DNA from: SVEL01 sp017381055
GTDB taxonomy: Bacteria > Bacillota > Clostridia > Lachnospirales > Lachnospiraceae
Direction: 5' to 3'
Assembly: GCA_036307185.1 (NCBI GenBank)
Contig: JAXJYC010000056.1
Coordinates: 1-8,789, forward strand
Length of the DNA stretch: 8,789 nt
Shown: piece by piece, positions 1 through 6,369 of the stretch
Position numbering within the stretch: position 1 is the first letter of the stretch
Layout: each line of letters starts with the position of its first letter
Notes under the pieces: generated by a model
The model's database searches: none
What the model saw: the letters and a program-made list of their open reading frames with translations, nothing else
Told to the model about the DNA's origin: nothing
Made by a program: the position numbers and the translations under genes

Positions 1-150
1 ACTGCATAAAAAGAATAAACAATCAATCTGCACATTTACCATTATATGGAGCTAAAGCATATCGCGAACTCATTTTGTGTTAAATTTTCAAGGTACAAAC
101 AAAATCAGATATTTTTTATTGTGTCTTTTGACACCTTAATCCTATATGAC
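1..150. other. Intergenic left edge without a gene
   Basis: I see no supportable coding sequence here. The stretch is AT-rich and lies downstream of the terminator that closes the ABC-transporter/two-component operon. It contains a boxA-like motif on the minus strand at 85-96, listed separately, and a short perfect palindrome at 121-134 (GTGTC, TTTT loop, GACAC). I could not find a convincing -35/-10 pair in either direction. Confidence 0.6.
85..96 (-). promoter_or_regulatory. boxA-like antitermination motif, possible rRNA leader or spacer
   Basis: Read on the minus strand the sequence is GTACCTTGAAAA. It resembles the boxA element (TGTTCTTTGAAAA in Bacillus) that recruits the Nus antitermination complex to ribosomal RNA transcripts. 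Variants with ACCTTGAAAA are, from memory, found before 16S or 23S genes in clostridial rRNA operons. The motif sits about 55 bases beyond the last terminator and points out of the window, so an rRNA gene could follow to the left. No 16S, 23S or tRNA sequence is visible in the 84 bases that remain, so the assignment rests on a 12-base resemblance. Confidence 0.3.
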
Positions 151-188
151 AAAAAAACTTGTCTATACCACATGGTATAAACAAGTTT
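151..188 (-). terminator. Intrinsic terminator of the ABC-transporter/two-component operon
   Basis: Read on the minus strand, a 15-bp stem with a four-base loop (ATGT) spans 155-188 and is followed at once by a run of seven T (157-151). The outer arms are AAACTTGT and ACAAGTTT, and the inner arms TATACC and GGTATA. The single non-Watson-Crick position is a U-G wobble in the minus-strand RNA; in plus-strand RNA it would be a C-A mismatch. That fits termination of leftward transcription. The hairpin starts 11 bases after the kinase stop codon. Confidence 0.92.
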
Positions 189-199
189 CACCTCATTCC

Positions 200-1501
200 C
201 TACACCCTAAACAACACATTCACCCTCATCTTATTACCATCCGCATCTTCCTCTATCCTAGCGGTTATCTCACCTTCCATGAGATTCATCAGCTTCTTAC
301 AAATATACAATCCCAAGCCGCTTCCATTTTCCTTTTCCACATTAGTTCCTCTGAAGAAACTATCAAATATATGTGGTAGTTCTCTTTTGTCCAATGTGCA
401 GCCTGTATTGATTATAGATATTTGATATACATCTTCATCTCTATTAGCTACAACCTCAATATTCTTGCCATCGCCATACTTTATAGCATTTTCTATGATG
501 TTCTGAATTACCTCTATAGTTCTGTCTCTATCCCCTTGTAGCAAACAGTTTGAGTGGCATTTAACACCAAATCCAATATTGTTAAGGGACATTTTCTCCT
601 GATAATATTCTTCCACTTCCTTTAGGACATCCTTAACGTAGAATTCGTCCTTTGCGACTTTAAATGTTATGAAATCATCATTTGACGCTCTTACTATCTG
701 AGATATAAAGCCTTCTATTTCATCGGCCTTTACACTTATATTCTCTATTATTTCTACCTTCTTAGCTTCATCCTTATAGAGATTCTTGGTTAATGCCTTA
801 GAATATAGCTTTATAGCGCTTAATGGTGTTTTTATATCGTGAGACAATGATAATAATAATAGCTTCTTTTCTTTTTGTAATTCTAGCTCACGCTTTTTAT
901 TTTCTTCTATGTTTTCCCTTAATAAATCCATGCCCCACAAGAACTTACCAAAATATTTTCCTTTAGTTTCTTGGATTGGCATATTTAAGTTTCCCTTTGA
1001 CAATTCATATGGCAGATACTCAAATCTATTAAACGGCTTAATAATCGATTGTCTAATATATACTAGAACTAACGCTACCGCTATAAGCATAGTTACACTC
1101 ACTATATTTATCCATAAGGTTATATTACTTTCTGCAATAGCACTATAAGTTATCTTATATACATATTCCCCTGTTGCGTAGATAACATAATCCTTGTTCT
1201 CCCCATTTACAAAGTCTAGATGATTTTTTATGTTGCTTAGCTTAATACATTTTATCTCTTCTATGAATTTGTATTCTGATACGTCAAAATATTTCTTCAA
1301 GGCTGCCACATCTTCTGGTGGTTGTCCTTCCGCTTTTTCATATTCTGAAATATCGCTAGAAATTCTATTTATCCATACTCTGTATTCTCTTCCATCACTA
1401 CTGTTACTTTCACTTATATATTTTATAGCTACATTAACAGCTATAACTAGCACCATGAATAGTCCTAGTGCTAGTATCATCAACTTGTCGTATTTTCTCA
1501 T
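200..1501 (-). CDS. Membrane sensor histidine kinase, last gene of the ABC-transporter operon
   Basis: A 433-residue sensor kinase that would phosphorylate the OmpR-type regulator encoded just upstream. Visible parts, in order: a membrane helix at about residues 8-27; an extracellular sensor region of about 100 residues with no domain I recognise; a second helix at about 129-148; and a HAMP-like linker at about 150-205 (KPFNRF, then LSKGNLNMPI). The HisKA H-box SHDIKTPLSAI has the phospho-accepting His221. The ATPase domain has the N-box IENAIKYG (about 336-343), NTG (365-367), the F-box HIFDSFFRG and the G2-box GSGLGLYI (393-400). All catalytic motifs look intact. The real extracellular domain sets it apart from BceS-type kinases, which have almost none and sense through their transporter, so it may bind a signal directly. 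The start has a GGAG site at 1509-1512, 28 bases after the regulator's stop. The signal cannot be read from sequence. Confidence 0.95.
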   Translation of the reverse strand: MRKYDKLMILALGLFMVLVIAVNVAIKYISESNSSDGREYRVWINRISSDISEYEKAEGQPPEDVAALKKYFDVSEYKFIEEIKCIKLSNIKNHLDFVNGENKDYVIYATGEYVYKITYSAIAESNITLWINIVSVTMLIAVALVLVYIRQSIIKPFNRFEYLPYELSKGNLNMPIQETKGKYFGKFLWGMDLLRENIEENKKRELELQKEKKLLLLSLSHDIKTPLSAIKLYSKALTKNLYKDEAKKVEIIENISVKADEIEGFISQIVRASNDDFITFKVAKDEFYVKDVLKEVEEYYQEKMSLNNIGFGVKCHSNCLLQGDRDRTIEVIQNIIENAIKYGDGKNIEVVANRDEDVYQISIINTGCTLDKRELPHIFDSFFRGTNVEKENGSGLGLYICKKLMNLMEGEITARIEEDADGNKMRVNVLFRV

Positions 1502-1529
1502 TTTATTTCTCCATCAATACTATATACAT

Positions 1530-2192
1530 TTATTCAAATCTATATCCAACTCCCCACACTGTTAGGATTCTCTTTGGATTCTTTGGATCTTCCTCAAACT
1601 TTTCTCTTAAGAATTTTATGTGCACTGTCAATGTCTGAGGTTCGCTTTCGCTATCGAATCCCCATATAGTATTGAATAGTTCTTCCTTCTTGATGACCTT
1701 GCCTTTATTTTCCATAAGGTAGACTAGCAATTCGTATTCCTTAATTGTCACTGCTACCTCATTGCCATCAAGATATATCTTATGAGCTGTTTTATCTACA
1801 GTAATATTGCCATCTGTCATATTCTCTGAAGAATATCTTCGTTTGAATATACCTTTTATCTTCGCTAACAATATATCTATATCATACGGCTTCTCCAGAT
1901 AATCGTCAGCGCCAAGATTGAGGCCATCTAATTTATCCTCTTTGGCATTCTTAGCACTTACGATTATAACTGGTGCATTTCCCATTTCTCTGATACTGCT
2001 TAAGACAGCCAAGCCGTCCATACCTGGCAGCATTATATCTAGTATAATTAATTTTGCTCCTTCATCCTCATATACTTCAAGAGCTTCCTCTCCTGTAGGA
2101 GCGAGGTATGTATCATACCCCTCCGCCACAAGAAAGTCCATTAATAACTCACCTATTTCCTTGTCGTCTTCCACTACTATAATATCTGCCAT
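1530..2192 (-). CDS. OmpR/PhoB-family response regulator
   Basis: A 220-residue DNA-binding response regulator, the likely partner of the kinase encoded immediately downstream. The receiver domain (about residues 1-118) has the acidic pair Asp9/Asp10, the phospho-accepting Asp52 in ILDIMLPGMDG, Ser79 in the Thr/Ser position and Lys101 in LEKPYD. The C-terminal winged helix (about 125-220) has the typical EYELLVYLMENKGKV stretch, the recognition-helix region TLTVHIKFLREKF and the ending RILTVWGVGYRFE. Length and order match the family. Its start lies 12 bases after the ATPase stop with an AGAGG site, so the two genes are surely co-transcribed. The TTTAA repeats 11 bp apart upstream of the permease gene are plausible binding sites, which would make the operon autoregulated; that is inference. 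Confidence 0.96.
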   Translation of the reverse strand: MADIIVVEDDKEIGELLMDFLVAEGYDTYLAPTGEEALEVYEDEGAKLIILDIMLPGMDGLAVLSSIREMGNAPVIIVSAKNAKEDKLDGLNLGADDYLEKPYDIDILLAKIKGIFKRRYSSENMTDGNITVDKTAHKIYLDGNEVAVTIKEYELLVYLMENKGKVIKKEELFNTIWGFDSESEPQTLTVHIKFLREKFEEDPKNPKRILTVWGVGYRFE

Positions 2193-2204
2193 ATATGCCT
2201 CTTT

Positions 2205-2969
2205 CTACCAGCCCATTTCATAGAGCCAGTTACTTACTTTTCGCTCTCTCTCCTTAGTATCACCATCTGATAATTTACCAAGGGTTATCTCTCCATTTAT
2301 ATTACCATCTACTATGTATAAAATTCTACTACATTTTGCAGCAACTTTCATATCATGTGTAACTAGCATTATACTTGTACCCTCGTCATTTATCTTTGCA
2401 AGCTGCTTCATAACATCATCCGAAGCACTCTTATTAAGCGCACCTGTAGGCTCATCTGCAAATAATATCTTTGGATTATTAATCATGCTTCTGCAGATAC
2501 AAGCTCGCTGAAGCTGACCACCCGAAACCTCTGTAATATCATTTCCTGCTATATCGCTTATATCAAGCTTACGCATAAGCTCATTACAGTACGCATCTAT
2601 CTCCTTACGTTTCGCCTTATCATTTGTAAGCTTATACGCCGGAAGCACTATGTTATCTGCTATTGTAAGGTTCTTTAACATATGCATTTGCTGAAAAATG
2701 AATCCCATGTATTTAAGTCTTACCTCTGATAATTCATTGTCACTAAGAGCTGCAATATCCTTATCGCCTAAGATCACCTCTCCAGCTGTTGGCTTATCCA
2801 TACCTGATACGCTATATAGCAATGTAGATTTACCAGAACCTGAAGGTCCCATAACAGCTACCATTTCACCTTCCTCTATACTAAAGCACACATTCTTAAG
2901 AACGTTGTTTTGTCTTTTATTTGTAATATATGTTTTACATAAATCTTTTACTTTTAATACTGTACTCAT
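2205..2969 (-). CDS. ABC transporter ATP-binding protein (MacB/LolD type)
   Basis: A 254-residue cytoplasmic ATPase that would dimerise and drive the FtsX-type permease encoded directly upstream. All nucleotide-binding motifs are present: Walker A GPSGSGKST (41-49), Q-loop in FIFQQMHML (about 90-98), signature VSGGQLQRA (148-156), Walker B ILFADEP (168-174) with catalytic Glu173, D-loop GALNKSAS and switch His205 in VTHD. Length and motif wording match the MacB/LolD/BceA group of mechanotransmission-type transporters, often called peptide or lipoprotein exporters. The start has an AGAGG site about nine bases upstream. The gap of 48 bases after the permease stop holds no terminator or obvious promoter, so it belongs to the same operon. 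The substrate cannot be told from the ATPase. Confidence 0.95.
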   Translation of the reverse strand: MSTVLKVKDLCKTYITNKRQNNVLKNVCFSIEEGEMVAVMGPSGSGKSTLLYSVSGMDKPTAGEVILGDKDIAALSDNELSEVRLKYMGFIFQQMHMLKNLTIADNIVLPAYKLTNDKAKRKEIDAYCNELMRKLDISDIAGNDITEVSGGQLQRACICRSMINNPKILFADEPTGALNKSASDDVMKQLAKINDEGTSIMLVTHDMKVAAKCSRILYIVDGNINGEITLGKLSDGDTKERERKVSNWLYEMGW

Positions 2970-3017
2970 ATGATTATTCCTCTCTTATCTACATTTATTT
3001 GATATATACTAATTTAT

Positions 3018-5411
3018 TTATTCCATATCATTTACTTCTTGAACATTGATTTTTCTTATTCTTCTAATTGATATGCTACATACCAATAAAGTAGCAACTA
3101 TCAACGATACCGGATACAACAAATATACTTCCATTGGTTTAATATTAAATTCCACTGACTTACATCCCATAAATTTGAATACTAAGCCTGAAGTTAATTT
3201 TGTAAATATCTCTGAAGTAAGAACGCCTATTAATACGCCTGATATTAACACTAAACCGATTCTACGCAACTGCCAGCTAAATATTGACTTTCTACAAAAT
3301 CCTATTGCCTTAAGCATTGCTATCTGACCCTTTTCCTTTGTGATAAATATCTTCTCCATAAGTACTACTACTAAAATATTTATAATCATAACAATAGCAA
3401 GGATGATAAGCTTCAAGTCATTAATTATACCTGTAATACCACCTAGCATACTGTCCAAATAGCCTACTGTGTCATATACCTGTGCATCACTAAAAATTTC
3501 TTCTGCCTTCTCAATGGCATCTTCAATATTTTTCTCTGAAGAGTTAACTAATTCTACCTGTACTCCTGGCGAACCTGTTAATCTGCTATAATCAAGATCA
3601 TATGTAGGTGTAAATCTAATACCCTCACCAAGATTATTCATTGATTGATAAATAGCTGTTACCACAAAAGGAACCTCGTTATCTGATACTGTGATATATA
3701 CTGTATCTCCTACCTTTGCATCCAAAACATCTGCTATCACATGAGTTATAGCCACCTCATTGTCCTTCTTTGGTGCTGTTCCCTCCATATACTCATATTC
3801 ATCTGTAGATGTATTAAGTCCCTGCAATGCTATAGACTGATATGATGTATCCTCATATCTTATCTTCAATCTAAAGAACCCCTCGCCAAATACTCTTTTT
3901 ACTTCTATACCATTTTCTGTCAACTCATCCTTAATCTCTTGCATATGAGCAAGGAATGCCTCTTTTGTACCTTCACCGATTACTTCATTTATCTTCTCTG
4001 AATTTAGAATATAAAAATCACTATCTACTACTCCAAACAATGGAACCACCTTTTCAGAGCTTAATGTATTAATTGTATTAACCGGCATAATTACGAGCCA
4101 GATACCTATTATACTTGTTACAAATAATATTATGTATTTCTTGAAATCACATAAGATGTCATTTAACGCCATAAACATATTGGCATTTTTTCTAGAACCG
4201 TGAAGCTTAAGCAATGATTTCTTTCCAAATCTTTCTCCTGTATGGCCGCTTCTTATAGCATCCATAGGTGTCATCTTCTTTATACGTCTTGTACTTAAAT
4301 ATGCGAAGAATATGACTATAGCCGCTACTAAAATACTTAATAAAATATTTACTATAAAACTGCCTGATGATGATGGAATAACCATTTTAACCATAGCCTG
4401 CTTTATCATAAGTTTACCAAATGGAATACTAGCAAATGCTCCTACTAAAGCGCCAAGTACAGATATAATCATATATTTAGAAGTATACAACATTCTAATA
4501 GATGGATCCTTTAAACCTATGGCCTTAAGTATTCCTATCTCCTTGTAATCTTCACTTATGGTAAATGAAATCGTAAATCTAAGCATTAATATAGATACTG
4601 CTATAAGACAAACACTTACAAGTAAAATAACTGCTGCCACAACTATATCAAGCATATATGTACTAGCAACTGTAGATTGATTACAGAAAAATACTGTTGT
4701 AAATTCCTGCTCATAATAATCATCCTCGTATGCCTCCAAATCGTCTACCCATACAGAATACATCTTTCCATAAGCGTAAGGAATTTTTGCATTGTCAACA
4801 AGTTCATTGTAATCCTTTTCGCTTATTATGAAACGCTCCTGTCCCATAAGTGATGAACCAAGAAAAGCATCCTTTGAACAACCTACTACTGTAAATTTCT
4901 TTCTATATCCTAAATTGTCCTTAAGATATACTATATCGCCCTCTTTAACGTTATGCGCATCCATAACCTTTTGACTAATGTAAATAGTTCCATCTTCTAC
5001 ATTTGTGATTTTCTTATCTTCCATATCAAAGAACTTCTGCTGATTTACGTTATATTTACTGATGATACAGCTATTATTCAACTGTATATCATCTCTATTT
5101 TCCCATTCTATATAGCTGTTACCAAACCACATCACATCATCTGTAGAAAATGATGTTACATTCTTCTGATTCTCCAAAAATTCTCTTATCTCTTTATCAT
5201 TATCATTTTCACCCTTTGTACCACTCATAGTAATGATAATATGGTCCGATAATTCCGCCGCCTCAAAGAAGTCATCTGTTGCATTTAAAATAACTGACAT
5301 ATTAGTTACGCTACTTGCTATAAAAGTTGTAGCCAACGCAATAAATATTAATAAAATAATATTAATAGACTTCTTACGTTTCAAATCTTTTTTAAGTATT
5401 CTAAAGTTCAT
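3018..5411 (-). CDS. FtsX/MacB-like ABC transporter permease with two modules
   Basis: A 797-residue membrane protein, first gene of the operon. It consists of two similar halves. Each has one helix, a large extracellular domain and three more helices. Predicted helices lie at about 18-36, 254-278, 311-330 and 352-372, then 424-446, 664-685, 713-732 and 761-781. The extracellular domains cover about 37-253 and 447-663. The FtsX coupling motif occurs once in each half: EIGILKAIGL (291-300) and QIAMLKAIGF (696-705). One polypeptide therefore supplies both halves of the membrane channel. The two-domain layout differs from BceB permeases (ten helices, one extracellular domain). The known family moves peptides, lipoproteins or antibiotics, or releases them from the membrane; the substrate here is unknown. 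The start is supported by a strong AAGGAGGT site. No gene for a periplasmic adaptor (MacA type) is present. Confidence 0.94.
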   Translation of the reverse strand: MNFRILKKDLKRKKSINIILLIFIALATTFIASSVTNMSVILNATDDFFEAAELSDHIIITMSGTKGENDNDKEIREFLENQKNVTSFSTDDVMWFGNSYIEWENRDDIQLNNSCIISKYNVNQQKFFDMEDKKITNVEDGTIYISQKVMDAHNVKEGDIVYLKDNLGYRKKFTVVGCSKDAFLGSSLMGQERFIISEKDYNELVDNAKIPYAYGKMYSVWVDDLEAYEDDYYEQEFTTVFFCNQSTVASTYMLDIVVAAVILLVSVCLIAVSILMLRFTISFTISEDYKEIGILKAIGLKDPSIRMLYTSKYMIISVLGALVGAFASIPFGKLMIKQAMVKMVIPSSSGSFIVNILLSILVAAIVIFFAYLSTRRIKKMTPMDAIRSGHTGERFGKKSLLKLHGSRKNANMFMALNDILCDFKKYIILFVTSIIGIWLVIMPVNTINTLSSEKVVPLFGVVDSDFYILNSEKINEVIGEGTKEAFLAHMQEIKDELTENGIEVKRVFGEGFFRLKIRYEDTSYQSIALQGLNTSTDEYEYMEGTAPKKDNEVAITHVIADVLDAKVGDTVYITVSDNEVPFVVTAIYQSMNNLGEGIRFTPTYDLDYSRLTGSPGVQVELVNSSEKNIEDAIEKAEEIFSDAQVYDTVGYLDSMLGGITGIINDLKLIILAIVMIINILVVVLMEKIFITKEKGQIAMLKAIGFCRKSIFSWQLRRIGLVLISGVLIGVLTSEIFTKLTSGLVFKFMGCKSVEFNIKPMEVYLLYPVSLIVATLLVCSISIRRIRKINVQEVNDME

Positions 5412-5417
5412 TTTTTT

Positions 5418-5425
5418 ACCTCCTT
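5418..5425 (-). promoter_or_regulatory. Strong ribosome binding site of the permease gene
   Basis: AAGGAGGT on the minus strand, a near-perfect Shine-Dalgarno sequence with six A residues before the ATG. It fixes the start of the permease at 5411 and is the strongest site in the window. The downstream genes of the same operon have weaker GGAG or AGAGG sites. Confidence 0.9.
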
Positions 5426-5439
5426 TATCTTATGGTGAT

Positions 5440-5445
5440 ACTATA
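5440..5445 (-). promoter_or_regulatory. Candidate -10 box of the transporter/two-component operon
   Basis: TATAGT on the minus strand, 28 bases upstream of the permease ATG, which would give a leader of roughly 25 bases. The hexamer at the 17-bp distance (5463-5468, GGAAAA) does not resemble TTGACA, so the promoter would be weak without an activator. The region has other AT-rich hexamers, so the exact box is not certain. Confidence 0.5.
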
Positions 5446-5457
5446 CAATATTAATTA

Positions 5458-5473
5458 TTAAATTTTCCTTAAA
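5458..5473 (-). promoter_or_regulatory. Direct repeat, candidate response-regulator operator
   Basis: On the minus strand TTTAA occurs at 5473-5469 and again at 5462-5458, exactly 11 bases apart. OmpR/PhoB-family regulators bind as head-to-tail dimers to direct repeats with about 11-bp periodicity. The pair covers the poor -35 region of the permease promoter, where such an activator would contact RNA polymerase. The repeats are only five AT-rich bases each, so chance occurrence is quite possible in this AT-rich interval. Confidence 0.35.
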
Positions 5474-5500
5474 TGAATTTCTGAATAGTTACTCTAATTT

Positions 5501-5546
5501 TAAAAAATAGGACTGATTTTTGCAACTAAGTGCATTTTTCAGTCCT
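5501..5546 (-). terminator. Intrinsic terminator of the LytS-type kinase/regulator operon
   Basis: On the minus strand AGGACTGA (5546-5539) pairs with TCAGTCCT (5516-5509). A second short stem (TGCA with TGCA) sits inside after A-rich internal loops, and the hairpin is followed by ATTTTTTA (5508-5501). It begins 18 bases after the response-regulator stop codon and separates this operon from the ABC-transporter operon. Confidence 0.88.
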
Positions 5547-5564
5547 AGAATTTCTGTATAATAT

Positions 5565-6368
5565 TTACTCGCCCCCCATATTATACTTAGTATATAATTC
5601 TCCATTTCTCTCTTCTGCCCAGGAATATTTCTGCATATAATACCCAGTGTATTTCCGTGTATATTCTTCGTTACCATTCAACAATTCATATAAATCACAT
5701 TCAACTTTATTAGCATCAATGCATTTATACTTTCCTTTTGAAATAATAATATCAGCTATATCAAAACCTTCCAACATAGTCATCATTCTCTTAAATGTCA
5801 TTCGAAATAATGACTGAGTATTATTATCATTTATTCTTTCAGGCCATAGATATCCTATAGCTTCCGACGAAGTAATTCCCGTTTCATACTTATCAACTAA
5901 TAACGCAAATAATTCCTCTACTTTTGCTCTTCCAGTGTGAATCTGTTTTCCATCTACCCATACACACAAATCAGGCATAGTACATATTTTAACCTTTTTC
6001 GTAGGTACTGGTTTAATTCTCTTTACCTTAGCAATAACCTGTCTTAGTTCTTCCACAGAATATGGCTTCAAAATATAATCAACCGCATCTACACCAAAGG
6101 CCTCAAATGCATACTTGGTATAAGCTGTCACAAATACAATATGAATATTGACATTATGCTTCTTTATCTCCTTAGCCAACTGTATCCCATGAGTAGTAGA
6201 TAATTCCATATCCAAAAATGCTATATCCACTTCATTATCTTTAATATATTCTATCGCCTTACTGCCCTCAGAAAATACATTTACACTTTTTATTTCTTCG
6301 ATATTCTTTACTGCACTTTGAAAATTAACCAACGCTGGCTTTTCATCATCCACATATATTACTTTCAT
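5565..6368 (-). CDS. Response regulator with a SARP-like winged-helix output and a short BTAD remnant
   Basis: A 267-residue regulator, presumably phosphorylated by the kinase encoded directly upstream. The receiver (about 1-118) has Asp7/Asp8, phospho-accepting Asp53 in IAFLDMEL, Thr81 in FVTAY and Lys101 in LKPYS. Output domains normally paired with LytS-type kinases are LytTR; I see no LytTR pattern. Instead residues about 125-225 read like the winged helix of SARP/AfsR regulators: a strand with WVDGKQI, RAKVEELFALLV, then IGYLWPE, then QSLFRMTFKRM, ending in SKGKYKC. About 40 residues follow (DLYELL to YSWAEERNGEL) that resemble the first helices of the BTAD domain, usually about 150 residues. 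The start is supported by GGGAG at 6376-6380 inside the end of the kinase gene; only one base lies between the two reading frames, which suggests translational coupling. Target genes are unknown. Confidence 0.9.
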   Translation of the reverse strand: MKVIYVDDEKPALVNFQSAVKNIEEIKSVNVFSEGSKAIEYIKDNEVDIAFLDMELSTTHGIQLAKEIKKHNVNIHIVFVTAYTKYAFEAFGVDAVDYILKPYSVEELRQVIAKVKRIKPVPTKKVKICTMPDLCVWVDGKQIHTGRAKVEELFALLVDKYETGITSSEAIGYLWPERINDNNTQSLFRMTFKRMMTMLEGFDIADIIISKGKYKCIDANKVECDLYELLNGNEEYTRKYTGYYMQKYSWAEERNGELYTKYNMGGE

Positions 6369-6369
6369 T

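Noticed and set aside
121..134. Perfect palindrome GTGTC, TTTT, GACAC, considered as a second terminator or an operator
   Set aside because: The stem is only five base pairs. On the plus strand it is not followed by a T run, and on the minus strand it is followed by an A-rich stretch. Too weak to name.
401..412. NTG instead of DxG in the G1 box of the OmpR-partner kinase, considered as a sign of a dead ATPase
   Set aside because: NTG is a common variant in this kinase group, and the N-, F- and G2-boxes are intact, so I regard the kinase as active.
1918..2223. Plus-strand reading frame of 101 codons, and similar ones at 1230-1565 and 2698-2973
   Set aside because: All are antisense to well-supported genes with intact family motifs, and none has recognisable protein features.
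5489..5677. Minus-strand reading frame of 62 codons across the end of the SARP-like regulator gene
   Set aside because: It overlaps the regulator in another frame, runs through the terminator hairpin, and shows no family features. It is a shadow.
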